Assembly (NCBI RefSeq): GCF_020832325.1
Contig: NZ_JAFIEU010000047.1
Span: forward strand, 62,001-126,000
Reading direction: 5' to 3'
DNA: 64,000 bases
Origin: Lunatimonas sp.
GTDB taxonomy: Bacteria; Bacteroidota; Bacteroidia; Cytophagales; Cyclobacteriaceae
This document shows, in pieces, positions 8,811 through 17,862 of this stretch. The translations under genes were made by a program, and so were the position numbers. The notes under the pieces are model-generated. The model was not told the DNA's origin and did no database searches. It worked only from the letters and a program-made list of their open reading frames with translations. How positions within the stretch are numbered: the stretch's first letter is position 1; the number at the start of each line of letters is the position of its first letter.

Positions 8811-9767
8811 TTACTGTTTACATTGTTGGATCGTTAATGTGATTGTTTTGGTAGAAACATCTGTCTCGTAGGTAAAATCTAAGATATTCGTTAGTCCTTT
8901 CATGATCGTTTCAATCCTCTCCCCCTCGTACTTCCCGGTTATTTGACAATTTATATGTTTGGAACCACTGCCAAAGTTTATCGTCACTCCGTAGGCCCGT
9001 TCCAATACACGAAAGACTTCCAGAACCGGAAGTTCGTTGAATTGCAGCTTCCTAGTATGCCATCCGATGACAAATGCAGGGTTTACTTCACGCACAGCTA
9101 TTTCTTCATTACCAATTACAGCTTGTTGACCTGGGGACAAAACAACATGCTCTTTTAACAGCGTATCTGCGACCTTAACGGACCCGGAAGCCACAGTTAT
9201 TTCAGGGATTTGAAATGTGTTGATATTAAAGGTGGTTCCAAGTACAGTTACTTCTGTATTATCTGAAATCACCTTGAAAGGTCTTTCCTTATTGGAAACC
9301 ACATCAAAGTAGGCCTCCCCGTATAGCCTAACCACTCGTTCATTAGAAGCAAACACCTCCGGAAATTCCAACCTGCTATTTTCGTTCAACCGAACAACAC
9401 TTCCATCACTCAATGAAATCGTGGACCTCATTCCAATTTCGGTTTTTTTGGTCACCCAATTCGGTTCGTCCGAATTTGACAGGAGATTTAAATAAATAAA
9501 ATAAGAAACTCCAACAGTCAGAATAAAAGAGGCTGCAAATTTCAACGAACCAATGAAAAGACGACGATTTCTCATTCTGGCTTTATTTCTCGAATAAATT
9601 TCAGCTAAGACCTTACTTTTCGCCTGCTCGATATACGAAGGATCTGGCTCTTCGCCGCGCTTTTCGAACTCAGCTAATAATTGTTCGAAGGCTTCCTTGT
9701 CTAAAGAGTCTTCCTTGGCAGATAGAAATCGTTTTGCTAATTCAAAAATATGTTGACTTTTCATCAA
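8811..9767 (-). CDS. FecR-family anti-sigma factor
   Basis: The protein has 318 residues. Residues 1-80 form the cytoplasmic sigma-binding region, residues about 86-108 a single transmembrane helix, then comes the periplasmic FecR domain (from about 130, with STISLSDGSVVRLNENSRL and GEAYFDV) and a C-terminal DUF4974/STN-like domain (about 240-315). Proteins of this type hold the ECF sigma factor until the SusC STN domain reports ligand. The gene sits 76 bp after the sigma gene and upstream of susC, the usual Bacteroidota order. Confidence 0.93.
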   Translation of the reverse strand: MMKSQHIFELAKRFLSAKEDSLDKEAFEQLLAEFEKRGEEPDPSYIEQAKSKVLAEIYSRNKARMRNRRLFIGSLKFAASFILTVGVSYFIYLNLLSNSDEPNWVTKKTEIGMRSTISLSDGSVVRLNENSRLEFPEVFASNERVVRLYGEAYFDVVSNKERPFKVISDNTEVTVLGTTFNINTFQIPEITVASGSVKVADTLLKEHVVLSPGQQAVIGNEEIAVREVNPAFVIGWHTRKLQFNELPVLEVFRVLERAYGVTINFGSGSKHINCQITGKYEGERIETIMKGLTNILDFTYETDVSTKTITLTIQQCKQ

Positions 9768-9843
9768 TCCCTTAATGGTTATATTGTAGTAGTACCAGAA
9801 AGTAATATGATCAGCTACTCAACAAGAAAAAAAACAAAAAAAA

Positions 9844-10410
9844 TTACCGTAGAAAAAGAAAGAATATCCCCAATTGTAGGGACTGCCGCAAATAAAAAAG
9901 TGCCTTTTTGATGTGATTCTCTACCGTAAAAACCGAAATCCCCATTTTAACGGCGATTTCTTTGTTTGAAAGGAAACCAAAACGACTTAATTCAAAAACC
10001 TTCCTACATTTTGACGGAAGTCTTGATACAACAGCTTCAATCGAATTGCGTGTGTCCAAGGCTGCCAAATACTCCTCTGTGTTATGACTCACCTCCCACT
10101 CTTTAGAAAATTCCAATTGAACATTATTAAACCTGTTACGTCGAAAATGTTTGGCAATTTGATTTCTAGCCGCTCCAAAAAAGTATGCCCTCAAATTTTC
10201 TATGGAAGCCTTCTCCTGATTCTTCCAAAACCCGATAAATATATTTTGCACCAAATCCTCAGACGCGCTTCTGTCCTGCATAATCTTATAGGTATACCTA
10301 AAAATGATCGAGAAATACCGATCATAAATAACCTCAAATGCTCGTGAATCTGTCTCATCCTGTAAAAGGAAAAGCAGTTCGGTATCGGAGTACGTGTCTA
10401 TGGCTTTCAA
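9844..10410 (-). CDS. ECF RNA polymerase sigma factor (Bacteroidota FecI-like)
   Basis: Region 2 (AFEVIYDRYFSIIFRYTYKI ... SEDLVQNIFIGFWKN) and region 4 (CRKVFELSRFGFLSNKEIA ... TVENHIKKAL) are both clear. I place the start at the TTG whose complement is 10408-10410, giving 188 residues beginning KAIDTYSDTELLFLLQ, the normal start and length for this family. An in-frame ATG at 10524 would add 38 hydrophobic residues that do not look like a sigma factor. It activates the downstream locus when FecR releases it. The start choice is inference; the family assignment is firm. Confidence 0.9.
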   Translation of the reverse strand: MKAIDTYSDTELLFLLQDETDSRAFEVIYDRYFSIIFRYTYKIMQDRSASEDLVQNIFIGFWKNQEKASIENLRAYFFGAARNQIAKHFRRNRFNNVQLEFSKEWEVSHNTEEYLAALDTRNSIEAVVSRLPSKCRKVFELSRFGFLSNKEIAVKMGISVFTVENHIKKALFYLRQSLQLGIFFLFLR

Positions 10411-10678
10411 GGTGGTTAAAGGTATTAGTAATACAGAAATCAGGAAACTACTTTTAATCGATGAATTAAAAACTCTGTGATTCAAATGCCTAAAAAAAAT
10501 GAAGTTCAAAACAAAAGAATTCACTTGTTAATAAACCATATCAAAATTTAAATCTTTATTTTAAGATTACAAAGTGTTTTGGTACATAATTAAATAAAAA
10601 TCTGATAACTGGATTTCGTTGTTTAAATGGAGGCAATCCATAGGATAAATCAACGCTAGTTGGCTACGTTTTCCGCAA

Positions 10679-12220
10679 CTATTTCCTGTTGGAAAAATAG
10701 CCCTTCGCCTTACTTTCCGATATCAAGCTTTGCATCTCCTTTAAACGCTCCGGATACATCGAAGACAGGTTATTGAATTGCCCGGGGTCATCGCTAAGGT
10801 TAAACAGCAGTTCAGGAGTTCCAAAATGGGTGTATCCCCTACGTTCGAAAAAGGACACCGGCATATTGGTATGCTGACCCGTACTATCAGTAATGTACAG
10901 CCAATCGCCTTCACGAACAGCCCACCTCACCTCATTGGTATTGTGGATTAGGCTGGTACGCTGAGGCAATGGTCTGGCACCGACACTGAGCTCCGTTAAA
11001 AAATGATAACTGTCTGGGGCGGCACCTGTAGGAAGCGCTATCCCCGCCAAATCCAAGAGGGTTGCCATGATATCAATCTGAGATACGAGCTTGTCAGAAA
11101 CCTCCCCGGGGGCAATCCGACCCGGCCACTTGACAATAAAAGGAACCCGGTGCCCTCCTTCCCAGATATCCCGCTTCAGGCCCCTCAACTCCCCCATACT
11201 GAAGTGACCATATGCTTCGGCACGTGGAAAGGCATAGTGCTCAGGCCCATTGTCTGAGGTAAATAGGACAAGCGTATTTTCGTCCAACCCATTCTCACGA
11301 AGCGCATGCAACACCTGCCCTACAATCCAGTCAGATTGATATACGAAATCCCCATAGGCTCCGGCCTGCGATTTCCCGTCAAATTCCTCGTTTGGAATAA
11401 TGGGGGCATGGGGGGAGGTTAACGGAAAATAGAGAAAAAAGGGCTCATCGAAGTCCTGTCCTTTGATCCATTCCACGGCCTTTTCGGCCAACGTGGGCAA
11501 TACCTCGTAAGGATTCCAACCTTTTACTTTTGGACCCGGTCTAAACTCCCACTGCCCTTCCTTTACTTCAAACCCAACGCTGTCCAGGTACATTACCTCG
11601 GTTGGGGCTTCTAGAAACCGATCGTTTTCCATCCATGCATAGGGAGGGAAATTGATGGTTCCATCTCCAAAATAATAATCAAACCCCCGATCTACCGGCC
11701 CGCCGCGCACCGGCAGATCCCAGTTAATGTCTTCCGGATGATATACGGACATCTCCCTACCCCATTGATTGGTTTTGCCGGAAGGCGGATTTTCAAAGAC
11801 CCAGTCCCAACCCAAATGCCATTTACCGATACATGCCGTGCGATAGCCCCCATCTCGTAAAACTTGGGGAAGCGTAATATCCGACTCATTGAAAAAGGGC
11901 TTTCCAAATGAATCGACGATCCCATGCTGTCTCCTCCAGTGGTAGGTGCCCGTAAGCAGGGCATAACGACTCGGTGAACAAACTCCCGAAGAACTATGCG
12001 CATCGGTAAAGCGCATACCCTCCCTTGCCAGCTGATCCAAGTGGGGAGTCGGAATCTTGGAATCGGGGTTTTGTATATGGAGATCCCCGTAGCCCATATC
12101 ATCGGCGTAGATAATGACGATGTTGGGTGGTCTTTCCCTTGGCTTTTTATCGCAGGACGCGATGCTAGCGACCATGACCATCAATAGGAAAAACTTAGAC
12201 AGAGGGTCTTTATAAACCAT
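10679..12220 (-). CDS. Sulfatase, S1 family lipoprotein
   Basis: The 513-residue protein has a lipoprotein signal with Cys23 (SIASC). The metal-binding Asp pair is at YADDMG (40-41), and the formylglycine site is Cys81 in [11 protein letters not shown], matching C-x-P-x-R-x4-TG. GKWHLG and the later TSDNGPE segment complete the alkaline-phosphatase-like core. It removes sulfate esters after the Cys is converted to formylglycine by a maturase not seen in this window. It is one of five sulfatases close to a rhamnosidase and a fucosidase, so it probably acts on a sulfated marine-type polysaccharide. The target position on the sugar cannot be told. Confidence 0.93.
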   Translation of the reverse strand: MVYKDPLSKFFLLMVMVASIASCDKKPRERPPNIVIIYADDMGYGDLHIQNPDSKIPTPHLDQLAREGMRFTDAHSSSGVCSPSRYALLTGTYHWRRQHGIVDSFGKPFFNESDITLPQVLRDGGYRTACIGKWHLGWDWVFENPPSGKTNQWGREMSVYHPEDINWDLPVRGGPVDRGFDYYFGDGTINFPPYAWMENDRFLEAPTEVMYLDSVGFEVKEGQWEFRPGPKVKGWNPYEVLPTLAEKAVEWIKGQDFDEPFFLYFPLTSPHAPIIPNEEFDGKSQAGAYGDFVYQSDWIVGQVLHALRENGLDENTLVLFTSDNGPEHYAFPRAEAYGHFSMGELRGLKRDIWEGGHRVPFIVKWPGRIAPGEVSDKLVSQIDIMATLLDLAGIALPTGAAPDSYHFLTELSVGARPLPQRTSLIHNTNEVRWAVREGDWLYITDSTGQHTNMPVSFFERRGYTHFGTPELLFNLSDDPGQFNNLSSMYPERLKEMQSLISESKAKGYFSNRK

Positions 12221-12353
12221 TAATTTATTTCTTAAACATGATTAAGCAATATACAAAATTTGAAACCGGGGAGGACCTAACCCCTTACCTGAAAACAGAT
12301 AAATTATCAAAGCCTGATCAAGGTCTCTATTTCCGGAAAACTCAAAGAAAACG

Positions 12354-14474
12354 CTATCTGACCACTTTCATCACCCCCTGCATCACATAGGCATGGCCCG
12401 GAAAGGTGCATACGTACATGTAGTCCCCAGGTACAGCGGGGGCTTCAAAGTAGATGGTCTCCGTACTTTCGGGCGATAGGATATTGGTGTGAAACAAGAC
12501 CTCTCCCGAATCTGGAATGTAGTTTTTCTGCGACCCTTCCAAGCCCATTTTCAATGCTGCCTCTCCTACCTGCACGGCCATCCCCGGCTTTACAATCACC
12601 AGGTTATGGAGCATGTCATCGTCGTTGTTAAAGGTGAGCTTTACCTTGCTGCCGGCCTTTACCTCTATCGTCTCCACATCAAACTTTAAACCCGGCTTGG
12701 TACTTATAATAATGGTCTTATCCGCGCTTCCCGACCAGGAAGAAGGCATCGTCGTCACCCGCTTAGCCGAACCTGCATCGGAAGAAACGGAGGCAGTAAC
12801 TCTGCCGGGGGGGGCAGTAGTTGGGGCCGCTGCGTGCTGTTGATGGGCAGAGTGATCCATGGCCGGTGGCTTTACCAAGGTGGAAAGGTCTATTTTTTCC
12901 CCGTCGGGAAGCTGATTGAGGGTATAGTATCCAACCGAATGCAGTAGGTCTTTCCCTCCTTCGGATTTGATCCCTTCGGCATTGATCTCGTGAATATACC
13001 CTTCCTTAAGGCCATCTACCACCAGCCTTACCTTTAGGCCATCCTCAGATACCAAGACGCCCTTAATGTCCAGTTCCTCCAGCTCTATAACGGGACTTCC
13101 GTAGTTGTGGTGGTATTTGTAGGTGAACGAGGAGGCTTTGTAGGAAGTCAGTTGTTCCGCGCTGGTTTTGGCAACGGGGAGCGTAAACTCGAGTTCAAAG
13201 CCATCCGGCTGGGCGTTCATCGTCTTGATCTCAAAAGGTGTTTTACCTGTCCAAATCAGCCGCTGCAATCCAAACGGTGCCGAACCGGTAGATCCCCAGC
13301 CCCTGCTGGTCATGCCGACAAACATCGATGCGTCGTTGCCCCATACCATCCGGAGTATGCCTGAAGAAAAACCCTCTCTAAAGGGAAAAGCAGCCCCCTG
13401 ATACACTCCATTGACCTTTTCCAAGGCTACCCGAAAGATCTTGCTGTGCCCCTGATCACCCACAAAGAGTTGACCGCTGAAGGGTCCGAAGTCACCACCT
13501 GATTTATCCACTAAGATATCGGAGGTAGAAATGCCCATCAGTCCATGTGGCAGCCATACGGACGGGGTCTTAAACCCGGGAATATCCGCTGCCACCTTGT
13601 GCATGGGTTCACCGGTGTCCGGAATGTCCTCCATGGTCAATTTCACCGGCGAGCCCTCCAAGTGACTCCATCGCAGCCCCTCGGGATTGCCCACAAAATC
13701 GCCGGTTTCTACATGGGTAATCCGGCCGGATCCTACCCAATCGCCTTGGTTTTCTCCATAAAACACGTCTCCCTCGGCATTGTACCCAAAACCTGCCGGT
13801 GAACGCATTCCGGTAGCTATCGGAACCATCTTCCCATCTGGAGAAACCTTCATCATCCATCCTCTCCACTTGGACTGACTCGCCCCGTGTCCTATCCAGC
13901 CTAGGTTCAGCGTCACCAGCATATCGCCCTCCGGAGTAAAAAGCGGTCCATAGGAATACTCGTGGTAATTGCCGGCAAGCGGCCAGGAGACGATGGTCTC
14001 GTAGGCATCTGCCTTGCCATCGGCGTTTAAATCCGTCAGCTTAGTGATCTCTGACCGCTGGGTGGCGTAAAAACTACCCCGGTGATAGGCCAACCCCAGC
14101 GGTTCATGCAACCCATAGGCAAAACGGCTGAATCTCGGGATCCGAGTGCCTTCCATGTATGGATTTTCAATCACCCAAACCTCCCCCCTGCGGGTAGAAA
14201 CACCTAACCGGCCATCGGGCGTAAAAGCCAGGCCTCCAACTTCCAGCTCAATCCCATCTGGAATAGGTACATCCACAATCGTATAATAGTCCTGTTCCTT
14301 GGCGGTCATTGCCTGCTGTTCAGCAGACTGCGCTAGCAAGGTGCCGGAACCCAGGAGACACACAGCGAACAGTACGTTTGACAAAAAACCAATGCGTCTG
14401 CACGTCACCTCTGACAGCGTTGGCCATGCAATATGGATAGAACCTTTAAACCCTCTTGTCATTTTATATATCAT
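12354..14474 (-). CDS. Six-bladed propeller dehydrogenase-like protein fused to type-1 copper domain
   Basis: This 706-residue protein has an N-terminal signal segment (about residues 28-49). Residues about 60-440 form a beta propeller of the sugar/sorbosone dehydrogenase type, as in large PVC-type proteins (GGLAFTPDGRLGVSTRRGEV; TGMRSPAGFGYNAEGDVFYG). A linker rich in His, Ala, Thr and Pro (about 540-570) leads to an azurin/plastocyanin-like domain. Its copper ligands are complete: His623, Cys689, His694 and Met698, with the azurin spacing in CTFPGH and VM. There is no CxxCH haem site. It starts 7 bp after the DUF1080 gene. Probable role: periplasmic oxidation of a sugar with electrons passed to copper; the propeller may instead only bind ligand. 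Confidence 0.82.
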   Translation of the reverse strand: MIYKMTRGFKGSIHIAWPTLSEVTCRRIGFLSNVLFAVCLLGSGTLLAQSAEQQAMTAKEQDYYTIVDVPIPDGIELEVGGLAFTPDGRLGVSTRRGEVWVIENPYMEGTRIPRFSRFAYGLHEPLGLAYHRGSFYATQRSEITKLTDLNADGKADAYETIVSWPLAGNYHEYSYGPLFTPEGDMLVTLNLGWIGHGASQSKWRGWMMKVSPDGKMVPIATGMRSPAGFGYNAEGDVFYGENQGDWVGSGRITHVETGDFVGNPEGLRWSHLEGSPVKLTMEDIPDTGEPMHKVAADIPGFKTPSVWLPHGLMGISTSDILVDKSGGDFGPFSGQLFVGDQGHSKIFRVALEKVNGVYQGAAFPFREGFSSGILRMVWGNDASMFVGMTSRGWGSTGSAPFGLQRLIWTGKTPFEIKTMNAQPDGFELEFTLPVAKTSAEQLTSYKASSFTYKYHHNYGSPVIELEELDIKGVLVSEDGLKVRLVVDGLKEGYIHEINAEGIKSEGGKDLLHSVGYYTLNQLPDGEKIDLSTLVKPPAMDHSAHQQHAAAPTTAPPGRVTASVSSDAGSAKRVTTMPSSWSGSADKTIIISTKPGLKFDVETIEVKAGSKVKLTFNNDDDMLHNLVIVKPGMAVQVGEAALKMGLEGSQKNYIPDSGEVLFHTNILSPESTETIYFEAPAVPGDYMYVCTFPGHAYVMQGVMKVVR

Positions 14475-14480
14475 TTGTAA

Positions 14481-16316
14481 TCAATAAATCAGGCTATATT
14501 GGATCGTTTGGCCCTCCTCGGAAGTAGACAGCGGCACCATCAGCTCCTGCCCAGCGTCCGTATTCCGGATCACCATACCCGGCAGCTCTGGATGGACCAG
14601 TTTTAAGTAATAGGCTCCCTTGTTCACCAGGTAAGTCCCCTCCCCCATCGGGTCAATGCTTTCCGCACAGAGAATTCTCACCCAAAAGTCGGAAGCCCGG
14701 CCTTGGTTTTTGTAGGTAAGAGTACGGGTAAGTGCCCTGCCGTCCATATCCGGCTCAAAGTAATCCTCAACGGCCACTTGGTCAAATACATACTTGAAGG
14801 TGGGGCGCCGCGTGCGGTTTAACACATATCCCTGTATCTGAAGCAAATCAGCACTCAGGGAATCGGGCCACGCACTTTGCTGACTGGGAAGTTTCGCGAT
14901 GGTAGGTCCACCGGCTAGGGCTACCATTGCACCAGTAGGCACCATCAACTGGGATTCTCCCCGTTGGCGCCACATGGGAGCGGTGTCCAAAAATCCACCT
15001 CGCCAAATACTCAATGGCGTACCTAGCTGCAGATCATAGGCAAAATTTACACCCACTGGCTCGCCTAAAGCGGCGGTATGCGTACGCTTCGTTTCACCGT
15101 GGTTCAAAAAACCCCGTAAAACCACCGGTTCCTGCACCGCCTCTACATACAAAGGCTTCTGAATCACATGCTGAACGTAAGAGTTCGGATCGTGCAAGGG
15201 ACTGGCCTTTATTCCCGGCCCTTCCACAAATAACCCCAACTGTGGTCTTCTACCGGGATAATTGTTTTTGTAAAAAATCAACTTCAAGGGCACCGAACCC
15301 TTCTCTAAGCGGACCGTGGCAGTTCGGGGTGCTTCGGTTGGAAACTGGGCTGAATCTTCTAGCAAGGTTTGTCCATCAATGTATAGACTGGCCTTCCCAA
15401 AGGCACTGAGCGAAAAGGTGTAATCGCCTGCCTCCAAAATCTGTAGGTTGCCCGCATATTCGTAGGCAAAATCCCATATACCATGTCCTAAGTCCCAATT
15501 GATTTTGCCTAACTCGCCAACCTCCGTGGCGCCGCTATCCTGAAACTCCTCCAAGGACTGAAACTTACCCTTGAAATAGCGGTAGGTCAGACCGGTAATC
15601 TCAGGAGCGGGATTGCCGTATAGCTTATATCGAAGGTTTCTTATCGCCACCGGACCGTGGTCACCCTGTATCATTATAGGTCCCATGGGCTTCTCGTCTT
15701 CAAACATGGCCGAAGTGGTAGGTCCCGTTACTTCCACGTTTTCGTGTATAAGCACGTCGTTGTGAAACACCTGCACAAATTTGGCGTTTTTCACCTTTTC
15801 CCCTTGCGTATTAAATTGCGGAGCTTCAAACACTATCTTAAAGTGCTGCCACAGGCCCGGCGCCTTACTTACATTCATTCTGGGTGCCTTTCCCTCGAAT
15901 CCCCGACGGGTTTCCATATCAAAGCGCTGGTAGATTCCACCTGCATCACCCGAATTGACGATAGCCTTGCCCCAGCTATCCAAGATCTGAATCTCGTACC
16001 TTCCCATCAAATACACTCCGGAATTAGAACCCTTTGGCACCATAAACTCCAGTTCCAATTCGATATCACCGTGTTCGAAACCCGAGACCAGATGAGGCCC
16101 GTTTTTCGGTTTGGGAGGATTCACCAATATTCCGGTGCCACGTGCAGTGGACAGAAAGTCATTCTGCTCCCAATGACCCTGCACACCGCCTACCTGCTTC
16201 CAGGTTTTGGGAATGGGGCCAAACTCCTTCCAATCGCTGATTACCTTCACTTCCTGCGCACAAAGGGACCCGCCTAGCAAAAAAGCTATGGGGACAAGAA
16301 AACGCTTCAAATTCAT
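14481..16316 (-). CDS. DUF1080 (3-keto-disaccharide hydrolase-like) and PA14 domain protein
   Basis: Start set at MNLKRFLVPI (complement 16314-16316), which gives a clean signal peptide ending SLCAQ; the open frame extends 18 codons further without one. Residues about 30-235 form a laminin-G-like DUF1080 domain (GSNSGVYLMGRYEIQILDSWG), related to 3-keto-disaccharide hydrolases and glycan-binding lectin folds. Residues about 240-370 form a PA14 domain (GDYTFSLSAFGKASLYIDG), usually carbohydrate-binding. The last ~230 residues resemble the C-terminal part of proteins found next to PVC-type haem proteins. It is 7 bp upstream of the copper-propeller gene and is likely its functional partner, because keto-sugars made by a dehydrogenase are the known substrates of DUF1080 hydrolases. 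Confidence 0.8.
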   Translation of the reverse strand: MNLKRFLVPIAFLLGGSLCAQEVKVISDWKEFGPIPKTWKQVGGVQGHWEQNDFLSTARGTGILVNPPKPKNGPHLVSGFEHGDIELELEFMVPKGSNSGVYLMGRYEIQILDSWGKAIVNSGDAGGIYQRFDMETRRGFEGKAPRMNVSKAPGLWQHFKIVFEAPQFNTQGEKVKNAKFVQVFHNDVLIHENVEVTGPTTSAMFEDEKPMGPIMIQGDHGPVAIRNLRYKLYGNPAPEITGLTYRYFKGKFQSLEEFQDSGATEVGELGKINWDLGHGIWDFAYEYAGNLQILEAGDYTFSLSAFGKASLYIDGQTLLEDSAQFPTEAPRTATVRLEKGSVPLKLIFYKNNYPGRRPQLGLFVEGPGIKASPLHDPNSYVQHVIQKPLYVEAVQEPVVLRGFLNHGETKRTHTAALGEPVGVNFAYDLQLGTPLSIWRGGFLDTAPMWRQRGESQLMVPTGAMVALAGGPTIAKLPSQQSAWPDSLSADLLQIQGYVLNRTRRPTFKYVFDQVAVEDYFEPDMDGRALTRTLTYKNQGRASDFWVRILCAESIDPMGEGTYLVNKGAYYLKLVHPELPGMVIRNTDAGQELMVPLSTSEEGQTIQYSLIY

Positions 16317-16415
16317 AGAAAACATATCATTAGTAACTAATTTTAAATTGAAACTCCAAACTAACTCCACTACTTGACAAGCAACACCATTACTAACTAC
16401 CAGTCTGCCAAGTCA

Positions 16416-17831
16416 TTAGTTACCTACACGTGCATCCAGCAAACGGTGGGTAATGGAATCAACCACCTGCGCATAAAAGCTGACTTTATCCGCAAAGCCA
16501 GGATCCAATGCCAAGTTATGTACCTCATCGGTATCCGTCTTGTGATGGTATAGTTCCAAGTAGTCGTAGTCGTCGTAGCGGATAAACTTATAGGCATCAT
16601 CCCTATACCCCGCCGTTTTGAGCAAAGAGGGGTTATTCTCCAGCCGGTGCTCCAAATAAATACCTGATCGCCATGCTTGAGGCTTACCCCGATAGAAAGC
16701 GGTTAGGCTCTCCCCTTGATACTCTGAGGGAATAGTAACTCCCGCCAAATCCAACAGCGTGGGTGTAATATCCACATTCAACACCATTTCGGAGAAGGTC
16801 TTTCCCCGTTGGGTTTCCGACAGCCTCGGATCGTACACGATCAATGGCACCCGAATAGAAGGCTCATGCAGCAACCACTTACCGGCATAGCCCCGTTCAC
16901 CTAAGAAGTACCCGTTGTCCCCCATCAATACGATCACTGTATTATCTGCAAGACCGGTTTCTTCTAAGGAATGTCTGATTCTGGCCAAGACGCTGTCTAC
17001 GGCACTGATCATCCGGTAATGCCCCTTGACCATTTCCTGGTATTTTTGAGGAGTATCAAAACGCCAATACCAGCGCTCCCGATTCATGGAAGTTTGCAGA
17101 AATTCCGGCAAGGTGTCAAAAAAGGCGGGGTCTGCCGTCCTATGTACCGGTATGTCTACGTCGCGGTATAAATGATCCACGTAATCCGGCCAAAAATACT
17201 GCTCTACCGCCCCATCATCGGCATGAGGCGACCAAAACGAAAGGGAAAGGCAAAAAGGCTCGTCTTTGTTGGCTTGGATAAAATCAATGGCCAGATCACC
17301 GTTGATATCCGCCAAGTGGACCTGCTTCCCATCTATTTCCCTCAGGTAGGGCCAGAACGTCTTTTTGGAATCGTGAAACATGGAATCTTCGATTCCTTCA
17401 TTCACCTTTACCCCAAACTTGCCGACAAACCCGGTGCGATACCCGGCGTCCTTTAGCAGCTTGGGATAACTTAGGTTCATGTACTCATCCCGCAAAGCAG
17501 GCTTACCAAAGGTGAAATCGTGCGTGCGCTCGTACAGACCGGTAAATAGAGACGCTCGGCTAGCGGCACAAATCGCCGTGGTAACGAAGGCATTTTCAAA
17601 ATAAAGCCCCTCCCTCGCCAGCTGATCCATGTGGGGTGTGTGGATGATCTCATTACCCGCATACCCCAATGCATCCCAACGCTGATCGTCTGTCAGAATG
17701 AAAATGATATTGGGCTTAGATACCGGAATCTCCTCCTTCGGAGCCTCACATGCCTGGATTGCAATCAGTACAAGCAGCAGGTATCCGGTAAGCGCCTTCT
17801 TCGCTTGGCAGATTTTCAATTGGAACCGCAT
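16416..17831 (-). CDS. Sulfatase, S1 family lipoprotein (Ala-variant motif)
   Basis: The 471-residue protein has a lipoprotein signal with Cys28 (IQAC). The Asp pair is in LTDDQRWDALGYAGN, and the formylglycine site is Cys88 in CAASRASLFTG, where Ala replaces the commoner Pro; this C-x-A-x-R form is still a recognised sulfatase signature. GKFGVKV stands where most members have GKWHLG, so one of the usual active-site histidines is absent at that point. Arylsulfatase or iduronate-sulfatase relatives are possible. It lies between the DUF1080 gene and another sulfatase on the same strand. Confidence 0.9.
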   Translation of the reverse strand: MRFQLKICQAKKALTGYLLLVLIAIQACEAPKEEIPVSKPNIIFILTDDQRWDALGYAGNEIIHTPHMDQLAREGLYFENAFVTTAICAASRASLFTGLYERTHDFTFGKPALRDEYMNLSYPKLLKDAGYRTGFVGKFGVKVNEGIEDSMFHDSKKTFWPYLREIDGKQVHLADINGDLAIDFIQANKDEPFCLSLSFWSPHADDGAVEQYFWPDYVDHLYRDVDIPVHRTADPAFFDTLPEFLQTSMNRERWYWRFDTPQKYQEMVKGHYRMISAVDSVLARIRHSLEETGLADNTVIVLMGDNGYFLGERGYAGKWLLHEPSIRVPLIVYDPRLSETQRGKTFSEMVLNVDITPTLLDLAGVTIPSEYQGESLTAFYRGKPQAWRSGIYLEHRLENNPSLLKTAGYRDDAYKFIRYDDYDYLELYHHKTDTDEVHNLALDPGFADKVSFYAQVVDSITHRLLDARVGN

Positions 17832-17862
17832 TAAGTTAGGAATTTCGTTTTGTTAGATTGGG

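Noticed and set aside
15657-16277. Plus-strand open frame of 206 codons
   Set aside because: Opposite the DUF1080 domain, which has strong family support on the other strand.
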